Below are positions 1-6,695 of a stretch of 12,645 nt of DNA, one piece after another. Source of the stretch: Syntrophaceae bacterium UBA6252 (GTDB lineage Bacteria; Desulfobacterota; Syntrophia; Syntrophales; UBA6807); assembly GCA_002441265.1 (NCBI GenBank), contig DJVQ01000033.1:17541-30185 (forward strand). Reading direction: 5' to 3'. The notes under the pieces were generated by a model that worked only from the letters and a program-made list of their open reading frames with translations, was not told where the DNA came from and searched no databases. Made by a program: the position numbers and the translations under genes. Position 1 is the first letter of the stretch. Every line of letters starts with the position of its first letter.

Positions 1-45
1 AACAGATTCGAAGTCTGCCACTCTATCCAGCTGAGCTACGGGCGC
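1..45 (-). tRNA. tRNA-Arg (anticodon UCG), 3' part off the left edge
   Basis: On the minus strand, positions 45 to 1 read as the 5' 45 nt of a tRNA. They comprise a 7-nt acceptor strand GCGCCCG, TA at positions 8-9, and D-stem GCTC/GAGT with a GG-containing loop. A 5-bp anticodon stem (GCAGA/TCTGT) encloses the loop CTTCGAA, giving anticodon TCG, which reads the Arg codon CGA. U33 and A37 are as expected. The variable arm, T-arm and acceptor 3' strand lie outside the window. All visible stems pair, with G-U only at the D-stem and anticodon-stem ends. A promoter-like pair lies about 30 nt upstream. Confidence 0.93.
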
Positions 46-74
46 TCATTTGCAGCTTCGAAAGCCGGAAGATG

Positions 75-103
75 CTTATACCAGACCGGGCCTCCAAATG
101 CAA
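75..103 (-). promoter_or_regulatory. Sigma70-type promoter for tRNA-Arg
   Basis: On the minus strand, -35 TTGCAT (98-103) and -10 TATAAG (75-80) are separated by exactly 17 nt. The predicted start is near position 68, about 23 nt before the tRNA 5' end at 45. This would let the tRNA be transcribed independently of the caiB operon. Confidence 0.6.
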
Positions 104-119
104 GGCGCGATCACGCGCC
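104..119 (-). other. Inverted repeat (possible weak terminator)
   Basis: A 6-bp perfect GC stem, GGCGCG/CGCGCC, with a 4-nt loop lies 49-64 nt past the caiB-like stop codon and just upstream of the tRNA promoter -35. It could end operon transcription. No good U-tract follows (TTGCATTT), so intrinsic termination is doubtful. Confidence 0.3.
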
Positions 120-129
120 GGAAAACCGC

Positions 130-158
130 CTTTTAATGTCTTTCCTCCCCGGCGTCAA
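130..158 (-). promoter_or_regulatory. Possible second, upstream promoter for the tRNA
   Basis: On the minus strand, TTGACG (153-158) and TAAAAG (130-135) are spaced 17 nt apart. They lie between the caiB-like stop and the better tRNA promoter. The -10 is mediocre. It could be a tandem tRNA promoter or chance. Confidence 0.3.
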
Positions 159-167
159 GGATTTTTT

Positions 168-1343
168 TCATATGACCCCATCCTTCTCCAGGACCGCGAT
201 CTCCCCTTCCCCGTACCCAAGACCGGCGAGGATCTCCGCCGTGTGCTCGCCGAGGCACGGCGGAGGAAGCGGGGTCGAGGATGGCTCCCCGGAAAAGCGG
301 ACAGGAAAGGACTGCTGGGGGATCTTCGCCCCCCCCGGGCGTTCGAGGGTGTACCACAGCTCCCGGAAACGGACCTGGGGGTCCTCCAGGGCCTCCCCGA
401 GAGAATTCACCGGGGAAAAGCAGATCCGATGGTTCCCGAGGAAGGCGGTCCACTCCTCCCGGGTCCTCTCCTTCATGATCGCCCGGACTTCCTCGACGAT
501 CTCCTCCCTCCTGGGGCTCGGAACAATGTGCTCCCGCCCGAGATCCTCCCTTTCCACGACCCTGCAGAACTCCTGCCAGAATTTTTCCTCCAGGCAGCCC
601 AGGGCGAGGTATTTCCCGTCCTTCGTCTCGTAGACGTTGTAAAAGGCATAGCCCCCGCCGACAAGGGTCTCCCCCCTATTGATCCCCGGAAGCCCCGCCA
701 TGAACTGGGACATGACGAGACCGAGAAAGGGTGTCAGGCTGTCCAGGACGGCCACGTCCAGGTACCGGCCGTCCCCCGTCGCCCCCCGGCCCGCAAGGGC
801 CGCCAGGATCCCCAGGGCGGCCGTGAGACCCGCCCCCGTTCCCGCAATCTGGACCGCCGGGACGGCAGGGGGGCCCCCTTTTGTCCCGATTAATGAGAGT
901 ATCCCCGAAAAGGCGAGGAAATCGATATCGTGGGCCGGCCGGTTCCGGTAGGGACCTTCCTGCCCGAACCCCGTCAGGGAGCAGTACACGATCCTTCCGT
1001 TGACTTCCCTCACCTTCCCGTAGTCGATCCCAAGGGCTTCCGTCATCCCCGGGTTCATGGACTCGACGAGGACGTCCGCCTTCGCGGCGAGCTTCATGAG
1101 GATCTCCCGCCCCCGGGAGTCCTTCAGGTTCAGGGTCATCCCCTTCTTGTTCCGGTTCAGAATGGCGAAGTAAGTGCCCATCCCGTCAACGAGGGGGGGC
1201 GCATGGCGGAAGCCGTCCCCCGTCCCGGGGGATTCCACCTTGACGACCTGCGCCCCCAGGTCCCCCAGCATCTGGGTGCAAAGCGACCCGGGAAGGAGCT
1301 GGGCCAGGTCCAGGACGAAAACGCCTTCCAGGGGCCGTGTCAT
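168..1343 (-). CDS. CaiB/BaiF family CoA-transferase (alpha-methylacyl-CoA racemase-like)
   Basis: This 391-aa protein has the usual CaiB/BaiF (class III CoA-transferase/racemase) length. The N-terminal Rossmann region reads LDLAQLLPGS (11-20), then GDLGAQVVKVESPG (27-40), NRNKKGMTLNLK (63-74) and TGFGQEGPYRNRPAHDIDF (124-142), the last with the family His-Asp pair H138/D139. GDGRYLDVAVLDS (191-202) and the C-terminal lid (RICFSPVNSLGEALEDPQV) are also typical. Family members move CoA between carboxylic acids or epimerise 2-methylacyl-CoAs. The HDIDF motif and following residues look most like racemases, but the substrate cannot be read from sequence. Gly168 sits where the catalytic Asp is expected, 30 residues after the His. 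The start overlaps the cutA stop by 4 nt (ATGA), implying translational coupling, and it is the last gene of the pepA operon. Confidence 0.9.
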   Translation of the reverse strand: MTRPLEGVFVLDLAQLLPGSLCTQMLGDLGAQVVKVESPGTGDGFRHAPPLVDGMGTYFAILNRNKKGMTLNLKDSRGREILMKLAAKADVLVESMNPGMTEALGIDYGKVREVNGRIVYCSLTGFGQEGPYRNRPAHDIDFLAFSGILSLIGTKGGPPAVPAVQIAGTGAGLTAALGILAALAGRGATGDGRYLDVAVLDSLTPFLGLVMSQFMAGLPGINRGETLVGGGYAFYNVYETKDGKYLALGCLEEKFWQEFCRVVEREDLGREHIVPSPRREEIVEEVRAIMKERTREEWTAFLGNHRICFSPVNSLGEALEDPQVRFRELWYTLERPGGAKIPQQSFPVRFSGEPSSTPLPPPCLGEHTAEILAGLGYGEGEIAVLEKDGVI

Positions 1344-1687
1344 TCCGCCCTTTCCTCCTCCCGGCCGGACGTCTTCAACTGGCCGGAGAGCCAGCCGAGA
1401 TAATCGGTGCTTCCCTCGACGAAGGGAACGGCGAAGATCTCCGGCACCTCGTAGGGGTGAAGTTCCCGGATGGCCCGTTCCACCTCACCGTACAGATCCC
1501 GGTCCGTCTTGATTGAACAGAGCCATTCCTCCGCCTTTTCCACCTTTCCTTTCCACCGGTAGGTGCTCGCTACGGGGCCGGAGACCTGGACACAGGCGGC
1601 AAGACACCGCTCCACGAGGCTCCCGGCGATCCGGTCGGCGTCCTCCCTGGCGCCGGTGGTCGTGAAGATCAGGACATAAGAATTCAT
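1340..1687 (-). CDS. cutA: CutA-like divalent-cation tolerance protein
   Basis: This 115-aa protein matches the CutA1 fold family over nearly its whole length. Visible family motifs are LAACVQVSGPVASTYRWKGK (29-48), then E53-E54 and the K-T pair (60-61), and HPYEVPEI (77-84). CutA forms compact trimers resembling PII proteins. It is linked to copper/divalent-cation tolerance in E. coli, but its biochemical role elsewhere is unsettled. An ATG 12 nt further upstream (1699) would add four residues. I prefer 1687 because GAGGTG lies at a normal distance before it and overlaps the upstream ATG. It sits 21 nt after the oppF-like stop, and its own stop overlaps the caiB-like start. Confidence 0.92.
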   Translation of the reverse strand: MNSYVLIFTTTGAREDADRIAGSLVERCLAACVQVSGPVASTYRWKGKVEKAEEWLCSIKTDRDLYGEVERAIRELHPYEVPEIFAVPFVEGSTDYLGWLSGQLKTSGREEERAE

Positions 1688-1691
1688 GTCG

Positions 1692-1697
1692 CACCTC
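1692..1697 (-). promoter_or_regulatory. Ribosome binding site of cutA (decides start)
   Basis: GAGGTG on the minus strand is 4 nt before the ATG at 1687 and overlaps the alternative upstream ATG at 1699. It therefore supports the shorter protein. Confidence 0.55.
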
Positions 1698-1708
1698 ATT
1701 CGTCTGGT

Positions 1709-2719
1709 TCACTGATTGTTCGGGACGGGATTCCGCAGGTGGCAGGCCACCAGCCGCCCCGTTCCCGGGTCCCGGAGCGGCGGGACGACCTTGTCGCACG
1801 GCTCAAACCGGTAGGGGCAGCGGGGATGGAACGCGCATCCCGGCGGCGGATCGATGGGGCTCGGCATGTCGCCGCCGAGAAGCACCCGCTCCCTCCGGAT
1901 CTCCGGGTCCGGCACGGGGATGGCTGACAGAAGGGCCTCCCCGTAAGGGTGGAGCGGCCCCTGGAAAAGGGTGTCCGCATCGGCCAGCTCGACGATCTTC
2001 CCCAGGTACATGACAGCGATCCGGTCGCTCATGTACCCTACGACGGCGAGGTCGTGGCTGATGAAGAGGTAGGTGAGCCCCAGCCTGTCCTGAAGCCCCC
2101 GGAGGAGGTTCAGGATCTGGGCCTGGACGGAGACGTCGAGGGCCGAGACAGGTTCGTCGGCCACGATGAGTTCAGGTTCCAGGGAGATGGCCCGGGCGAT
2201 TCCGATCCGCTGACGCTGGCCGCCGCTGAATTCGTGGGGGTACCGGTCGGCCTGGTTCCGGTTCAGCCCCACCATCTCGAGGAGCCCGGCCACCCGTTCC
2301 TCCCGTTCCCTCCCGGCGGACATGCCGTGGACGACCAGGGATTCCCCGACGATGGACCGGGCGCTCATCCTGGGATTCAGGGAGGTGTAGGGGTCCTGAA
2401 AAACGAACTGGACCTTCCTCCGGAACTCCTTCAGCTCCTTTCCCGCCAGGGAGCCGATGTCCCTCCCGAAAAGCCGGATCGTCCCTTCCGTAGGCGCCTC
2501 GAGGCGCACGACGAGGCGTCCCAGGGTGGTCTTCCCGCAGCCGCTTTCCCCGACGAGGCCGAGGGTCTCTCCCCTCCTGAGGGTGAGATCGACGCCGTCC
2601 ACGGCCCGGACCAGTTTCCTGTCCGCCGCGAACCCCCTTCCCAGGACGAAATGCTTCTTTATGCCCCGCATCTCGAGAAGGGGCTCTCCCGCGGGCCCTT
2701 CGGCCCTGCCGGCGCTCAC
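1709..2719 (-). CDS. oppF: Oligopeptide/dipeptide ABC transporter ATP-binding protein, OppF/DppF type
   Basis: This 336-aa ABC ATPase energises peptide import as one of two nucleotide-binding subunits. Visible features are Walker A GESGCGKT (57-64), Q-loop FQDPYTSLNP (107-116), signature SGGQRQR (165-171), Walker B LIVADE (184-189), the D-loop SALDV and H222 in ISHDL. The C-terminal oligopeptide/dipeptide extension (GPLHPY, PPPGC..HPRCP) has four Cys at 295, 301, 308 and 326. The GTG start at 2719 is chosen because it overlaps the oppD stop (GTGA) and GGAGG lies 5 nt upstream. A longer reading to an ATG at 2827 would overlap oppD by more than 100 nt and add low-complexity sequence. The exact substrate (oligo- or dipeptide, or nickel) is not determinable. 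Confidence 0.93.
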   Translation of the reverse strand: MSAGRAEGPAGEPLLEMRGIKKHFVLGRGFAADRKLVRAVDGVDLTLRRGETLGLVGESGCGKTTLGRLVVRLEAPTEGTIRLFGRDIGSLAGKELKEFRRKVQFVFQDPYTSLNPRMSARSIVGESLVVHGMSAGREREERVAGLLEMVGLNRNQADRYPHEFSGGQRQRIGIARAISLEPELIVADEPVSALDVSVQAQILNLLRGLQDRLGLTYLFISHDLAVVGYMSDRIAVMYLGKIVELADADTLFQGPLHPYGEALLSAIPVPDPEIRRERVLLGGDMPSPIDPPPGCAFHPRCPYRFEPCDKVVPPLRDPGTGRLVACHLRNPVPNNQ

Positions 2720-3684
2720 GGCTCCCTCCAGCAGCTGACGAAGTGACCCTCCTCCAGCTCCACCAGTTCCGGTTCCTCCTCCCCGCAGCGCCGCAGGGGG
2801 CTGGGACAGCGGTCCCGGAAACGGCATCCCGGGGGAAGGTCGAAGAGGTCCGGCACGGTTCCAGGAATCACGGAGAGGCGGCTCTTTCCGCCGCCGGCAA
2901 TCCGGGGCACCGATGCCAGGAGTCCCGCGGTGTAAGGATGAAAGGGCCGGGCGTAAAGACTCCGGACAGTCCCGTACTCGACGATCCGGCCGGCGTACAT
3001 GATGGCGGCGTGCTCCGCCGATTCGGCCACGACCCCCAGATCGTGGGTGATGAGGAGGACGGAGGTCCCCGTCTCCTCCTTCAGCTTCCCGACGAGGTCG
3101 AGAATCTGGGCCTGGACGGTCACGTCGAGAGCCGTGGTGGGCTCGTCGGCCAGCATGAGCCGGGGCCTGCAGGCCAGGGCCATGGCGATCATGACCCGCT
3201 GGCGCATGCCGCCACTCAACTGATGGGGATAGTCGGACAACCGCTCCTCCGGCGAGGGGATCCGGACGAGCCGCAGCATTTCCAGGGCCTCCCGGAGGGC
3301 TTCCTTCCGGGACATTCCCTGGTGGACCCGGAACACCTCCCCGATCTGGTCGCCCACGGAAAGCACGGGGTTGAGGGCCGTCATGGGTTCCTGGAAGATC
3401 ATGGAAATGTCCTTACCCCGGATGTCCCGCATCCGTTTCTCGTCCAGTTCCAGGAGATCCCGCCCCTCGAAGAGAATCCGTCCCCCGGCGTACCTCCCCG
3501 GCGGGACGGGCACGAGGCGCATGACGGAAAGGGAAAGGACCGTCTTTCCGCAGCCCGATTCTCCGACGACGCCGAGGGTGTCCCCCCGGGCGAGGGAGAG
3601 GCTCACGCCGTCCACGGCGCGGACGATGCCCTCCCGGGTGTCGAAATAGGTCTTCAGGTCCCGGATTTCCAGGAGGGGTTCCAT
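2716..3684 (-). CDS. oppD: Oligopeptide/dipeptide ABC transporter ATP-binding protein, OppD/DppD type
   Basis: This 322-aa ATPase is the usual partner of OppF. Walker A is GESGCGKT (41-48), Q-loop FQEPMTALNP (97-106), signature LSGGMRQR (156-163), Walker B LMLADE (176-181) and H214 in ITHDL. The C-terminal domain has the FHPYTAGLL motif (248-256) and four Cys at 287, 293, 300 and 318 in the same pattern as the downstream paralogue. The ATG at 3684 lies 10 nt after the pepA stop, with GGGAG about 4 nt upstream. It acts on the cytoplasmic face of the membrane. In most genomes opp/dpp ATPases follow two permease genes and a binding protein; here pepA takes that place and no permease is in the window. 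Confidence 0.93.
   Translation of the reverse strand: MEPLLEIRDLKTYFDTREGIVRAVDGVSLSLARGDTLGVVGESGCGKTVLSLSVMRLVPVPPGRYAGGRILFEGRDLLELDEKRMRDIRGKDISMIFQEPMTALNPVLSVGDQIGEVFRVHQGMSRKEALREALEMLRLVRIPSPEERLSDYPHQLSGGMRQRVMIAMALACRPRLMLADEPTTALDVTVQAQILDLVGKLKEETGTSVLLITHDLGVVAESAEHAAIMYAGRIVEYGTVRSLYARPFHPYTAGLLASVPRIAGGGKSRLSVIPGTVPDLFDLPPGCRFRDRCPSPLRRCGEEEPELVELEEGHFVSCWREP
2725..2729 (-). promoter_or_regulatory. Ribosome binding site deciding the GTG start of oppF
   Basis: GGAGG on the minus strand is 5 nt before the GTG at 2719. It lies within the last codons of the oppD-like gene, so oppF is probably translated by termination-reinitiation. Confidence 0.7.
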
Positions 3685-3694
3685 GGCGCTCCCG

Positions 3695-5221
3695 TCAGGC
3701 TTTCGGTCCGGAGGAGGTCTTCGGAGCGGCTTTCCACGAGCGGAGAACTTCCACGAGAAGCCTCACGGCAAAACCCGTACCCCCCTTGGGAACATAGGGC
3801 CTGCCCTTCGTCGAAAAGGCGGGACCGGCGATGTCCAGGTGGGCCCACGGGAAATTCCCGGCGAACCGCTCCAGGAAAAGGGCCGCCGTGATGGCACCCC
3901 CTTCCCTCCCCCCGGTATTCTTCATGTCCGCCACGTCGCTTTTCAGGCGCTCTCCGTAGCTCTTGTGCAGGGGGAGTTCCCAGACGGTTTCGGCCGTTTT
4001 CTCCGATGCCTTCAGAATCTTTTCCGCCAGGCCCCGGTCGTTGGCGAAGAGACCCGCCACGTCCGGCCCCAGGGCGACGACGCAGGCCCCCGTCAGGGTC
4101 GCTGTGTCGATGAGCGCCGCCGGTTCGAATTTCCCGGCGTAGGTCAGGGCGTCCGCCAGAAGAAGTCTTCCCTCGGCATCGGTATTGATGATTTCGATGG
4201 TTTTTCCCGAGAGCGATTTCACCACATCCCCCGGGCGGGTGGCCCTCCCGCCGGGGAGGTTCTCCGTGGCGGGAACGACGGCGACCAGGTTCAGGGGAAG
4301 GCCGAGGTCCGCCGCCGCCCGGATCGCCGCGAGGACCGCCGCCCCGCCGGCCATGTCGCCCTTCATCTCGTGCATCCGATCCGCCGGCTTCAGGCTGATC
4401 CCTCCGCTGTCGAAGGTGATCCCCTTCCCCACGAGGACCACCGGTTTCTCCTTTGCGCCCCCTCCCCGGTACTCCACGACGATGAGCCTGGGCGGCTGGT
4501 CGGAGCCTCTCGCCACGGAAAGGAAGGCGTTCATGCCGAGTTCCTCGAGGGCCTTTTCGTCGAGAGCCGTGACCTTCAGGGGCCGTCCTTCCGCCATGTC
4601 CGTCGCGGCCGCCGCAAGGTCCTTCGGGTACATCCCGTTCGCCGGGGTGCACACGAGATCCCTGGCGAAGAGAACGGCCTTCGAGACGGCCTCCGCCCTT
4701 TTCAGGGCCTCCTCGATTTTCGTCTTTTCCTTCCGCGTCCCGAGGAAGACCAGGCGCGTCCATTCCTTCCGTGCCTCTTCGTCCCCTGTTTTGAACCGGT
4801 CGAAGCGGTAAAGGCCGAGGAAGGCCCCCTCCATCGTCGCTTCGGCGATTTCCCCGGGGGATGCGGACACGGCGCCCACGTCGAGGGAGACCGCCGCCGA
4901 GGCGACACCGCGATCCCGGAGTAACCGGAGCGTCTTCGCAACCCCTTCCCGGACCCGATCGGTGTGGAACTCCTTCTTTTTTCCCAGGCCGAAGACGGCG
5001 ATCCGCGGGGACGGGACCGTCCCCCGGGAGTCCAGAAGCGCGACCTCGCGGGGTTTTCCCTTGAATCCCTCCCCTGCCAGCCGTTCCTTCAGGGTTCCCT
5101 CGAGCGCCGCGTCGATTCCCGCCGCGTCCCCTTCCAGGGCCGCCGTCCCCTCGAAGACGGCGACCAGAACGGCCGGTGCCTTCACCTTCTCGGGGGCCTG
5201 CGTTTTCACCATCCAGTCCAT
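3695..5221 (-). CDS. pepA: Leucyl aminopeptidase (cytosol aminopeptidase, M17)
   Basis: This 508-aa protein has typical PepA length. The C-terminal M17 catalytic domain carries all two-metal ligands and catalytic residues: K266 and D271 (GKGITFDSGGISLKP), K278, D289 (KGDMAGG), and D348, E350 and R352 in NTDAEGRLLLADAL. The N-terminal half is the less conserved macro-like domain used for hexamer assembly. The enzyme releases N-terminal residues from peptides in the cytoplasm and, in some bacteria, also binds DNA. The ATG at 5221 follows GAGG by 10 nt. It is the first gene of the operon and lies about 35 nt after a predicted transcription start. Co-transcription with peptide-transporter ATPases fits a role in using imported peptides. 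Confidence 0.96.
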   Translation of the reverse strand: MDWMVKTQAPEKVKAPAVLVAVFEGTAALEGDAAGIDAALEGTLKERLAGEGFKGKPREVALLDSRGTVPSPRIAVFGLGKKKEFHTDRVREGVAKTLRLLRDRGVASAAVSLDVGAVSASPGEIAEATMEGAFLGLYRFDRFKTGDEEARKEWTRLVFLGTRKEKTKIEEALKRAEAVSKAVLFARDLVCTPANGMYPKDLAAAATDMAEGRPLKVTALDEKALEELGMNAFLSVARGSDQPPRLIVVEYRGGGAKEKPVVLVGKGITFDSGGISLKPADRMHEMKGDMAGGAAVLAAIRAAADLGLPLNLVAVVPATENLPGGRATRPGDVVKSLSGKTIEIINTDAEGRLLLADALTYAGKFEPAALIDTATLTGACVVALGPDVAGLFANDRGLAEKILKASEKTAETVWELPLHKSYGERLKSDVADMKNTGGREGGAITAALFLERFAGNFPWAHLDIAGPAFSTKGRPYVPKGGTGFAVRLLVEVLRSWKAAPKTSSGPKA

Positions 5222-5262
5222 GGCGGAGCGTCCTCACTTTCATGTTTCTCAAACAGCTTCAC

Positions 5263-5291
5263 ACCTTAGCGGCAGGCGCGGAAAATGTCAA
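5263..5291 (-). promoter_or_regulatory. Promoter of the pepA-oppD-oppF-cutA-caiB operon
   Basis: On the minus strand, a consensus -35 TTGACA (5286-5291) and a -10 TAAGGT (5263-5268) are separated by 17 nt. The predicted start is near 5256, giving a leader of about 35 nt before pepA. The match is strong for a housekeeping sigma factor. Confidence 0.75.
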
Positions 5292-5330
5292 CGAGTCGTC
5301 CGTCCCGCCGCCGGCCGGCAGTAAGTTTTC

Positions 5331-5359
5331 TTTACAACTCCCCTTTTTTTCAGTATAGA
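5331..5359 (+). promoter_or_regulatory. Promoter of the ycaO-like operon
   Basis: A -35 TTTACA (5331-5336) and a -10 TATAGA (5354-5359) are separated by 17 nt on the plus strand. The predicted start is near 5366, so the YcaO-like gene would have a leader of about 118 nt. It is divergent from the pepA promoter, and the two -35 boxes are about 40 bp apart. Confidence 0.7.
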
Positions 5360-5376
5360 TTCGTGAAATTACCGTG

Positions 5377-5472
5377 CGCCCGAATCGGGCGGGCGGCCGT
5401 GCATGACTGCCGGGAAGCGCTCGCCGGAGCGGGTCCGCGTAAACGGACTGCCGCATTGGCGCCGTAAAGCGC
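5377..5472 (+). promoter_or_regulatory. Structured 5' leader of the ycaO-like mRNA
   Basis: Four perfect hairpins can be drawn in the predicted leader: CGCCCG/CGGGCG (5377-5391), CGCTC/GAGCG (5418-5431), GTCCG/CGGAC (5433-5448) and GCGC/GCGC (5459-5472). The last two share the same six-base loop CGTAAA. A longer-range pairing of GCGGC (5393-5397) with GCCGC (5450-5454) would enclose the second and third hairpins in a junction. The final hairpin abuts the AAGGAGG ribosome binding site. It does not match any riboswitch consensus I can recall, and GC-rich DNA gives some such stems by chance. Confidence 0.4.
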
Positions 5473-5473
5473 A

Positions 5474-5479
5474 AGGAGG
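5474..5479 (+). promoter_or_regulatory. Ribosome binding site deciding the TTG start of the ycaO-like gene
   Basis: A perfect AGGAGG sits 5 nt before the TTG at 5485. No in-frame ATG or GTG lies nearby at the right distance, so TTG initiation is the best reading. Confidence 0.8.
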
Positions 5480-5484
5480 ATTTT

Positions 5485-6684
5485 TTGAAGATCCGCCTCA
5501 AATCCTGCCCGAAAACCTACATCAAGGAAACCCACCGGTCGAAAACGCCCGAGGAAACCCGCCGGTTCGTGGAAACCATGATGTCTGTCCTCGGCATGCG
5601 GGATTTCCAGGACATCACCGGTCTGGACCGTATCGGGATCCCCGTTTTCACGTGCCACCGGATCCGGCCCGACGGCTCCCGGACGGACCACACGGGAAAG
5701 GGCGCAAGCCCCGTCCAGGCCCGGGTGTCCCTGACCATGGAGTCGGTGGAACGCTTTTCGTCCGAATTCCGGCCCTCCTGCGAATCCCGGCTCATCCGGG
5801 GCAGTTTCGACAAACTTTCAAAGCGGCACGAGATCGTCCCGCCGGAAGACCTGATTCTCCCCAGGGGCAGTGAATACGCCCCCTCCCGGGAAATCTGCTG
5901 GATCGGGGGGATCGACCTTCTCTCCAGGAAGAAAACCCTCGTTCCCGCCGCGGCGGTCTACCACCCCTTCCACGAGGACGCCTGCCCCCTCTTCGCCACC
6001 CACACGAACGGGATCGCCTCGGGAAACACCCTCGAGGAGGCGGTCTTTCACGCCCTGACCGAAGTCATCGAGCGGGACGCCTGGAGCATCGCCAAGTACA
6101 ACGAGGACCCCGGGGAGGCCCTCTACCTCACCGACGCGGCGGAGAACCGGTTCCTCGCGGGGATCGTGGAGCGCTTCATCGATGCGGACATTGAAGTCGT
6201 CGCGAAGGACATCACCTCCGACCTCGGCGTTCCCGTCATCGCCGCCTTCTCCCGGGATCTGCTCCACCGGCACCTCGACCCCGTGGACGGATTCGGAAGC
6301 CACCTGGATCCGAAGGTGGCCCTTGCCCGGGCGGTCCTGGAGATCGCCACGACACGGGGGCTTTACTTCCAGAAATTCGGGTTCACCGGCGCCAATCCCA
6401 TCGAGGCGAATTACCTGTCGGATACCATGATGGACGGCGACTGGCGCTTCTACGCCGACGCGGCGAAGAGCCTGGACGCCGTCGAGTCCCGATACAGCAA
6501 CGACATCCTCACGGACATCAAGACGACCCTCGGAAAGCTCCGGGAATCGGGATTCTCCCGGGCCGTCGTCGTGGACTTGACGGCGGAGGAAACGGGCATC
6601 CCCACGGTGCGGGTGATCGTGCCGGGGGCGGAAGTCTACTGTTTCGACCCCTCCCGGCTGGGGAAACGCCTGGTGAGGACCTGA
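5485..6684 (+). CDS. YcaO-family protein, related to methanogenesis-marker-1 / peptide thioamidation YcaO
   Basis: This 399-aa protein begins at TTG behind AGGAGG. The YcaO ATP/Mg-binding elements are visible: GKGASPVQARVSLTMESVER (71-90) and the hallmark GNTLEEAVFHALTEVIERDA (180-199). A later helix DPKVALARAVLEIATTR (275-291) matches the usual RA-TE--QSR segment. The C-terminal VDLTAEETGIPTVRVIVPG (363-381) resembles the YcaO proteins linked to McrA glycine thioamidation in methanogens and TfuA-associated bacterial relatives. YcaO enzymes activate peptide backbone amides with ATP to form azolines, amidines or thioamides. The C terminus ends in RLGKRLVRT rather than the Pro-rich tail of azoline-forming members, favouring a non-azoline reaction. 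The Gln of the late helix is replaced by Thr289. No TfuA, E1-like partner or precursor peptide is visible nearby, so the substrate is unknown. Confidence 0.85.
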   Translation: MKIRLKSCPKTYIKETHRSKTPEETRRFVETMMSVLGMRDFQDITGLDRIGIPVFTCHRIRPDGSRTDHTGKGASPVQARVSLTMESVERFSSEFRPSCESRLIRGSFDKLSKRHEIVPPEDLILPRGSEYAPSREICWIGGIDLLSRKKTLVPAAAVYHPFHEDACPLFATHTNGIASGNTLEEAVFHALTEVIERDAWSIAKYNEDPGEALYLTDAAENRFLAGIVERFIDADIEVVAKDITSDLGVPVIAAFSRDLLHRHLDPVDGFGSHLDPKVALARAVLEIATTRGLYFQKFGFTGANPIEANYLSDTMMDGDWRFYADAAKSLDAVESRYSNDILTDIKTTLGKLRESGFSRAVVVDLTAEETGIPTVRVIVPGAEVYCFDPSRLGKRLVRT

Positions 6685-6689
6685 GGAGG
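6684..6689 (+). promoter_or_regulatory. Ribosome binding site deciding the TTG start of the 116-aa gene
   Basis: AGGAGG begins on the last base of the ycaO-like stop codon and lies 6 nt before the TTG at 6696. An alternative ATG at 6717 would be 27 nt away with no nearer site. Confidence 0.75.
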
Positions 6690-6695
6690 ATTCCC

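Noticed and set aside
1949..3891. Long plus-strand frames opposite the oppF, oppD and pepA genes (265 and 382 codons)
   Set aside because: They are antisense to well-supported ABC ATPases, are low-complexity, and have no ribosome binding sites or recognisable domains.
3654..5252. Long minus-strand 532-codon reading frame covering the pepA region
   Set aside because: It is rich in Arg, Gly and Pro with no family motifs and lies in another frame of pepA, which has complete M17 catalytic motifs. It is a GC-rich shadow frame.
5366..5484. Cobalamin or c-di-GMP (GEMM) riboswitch in the ycaO leader
   Set aside because: A CCGGGAAG string recalls part of the cobalamin consensus, but the B12 box and other conserved blocks are absent. 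The GEMM conserved strings are also missing.
5403..5873. A 156-codon plus-strand ORF starting in the ycaO leader, considered as a leader peptide or RiPP precursor
   Set aside because: It runs deep into the ycaO-like gene in another frame and its ATG has no good ribosome binding site. Its sequence is the Pro/Arg/Gly-rich type common to shadow frames.
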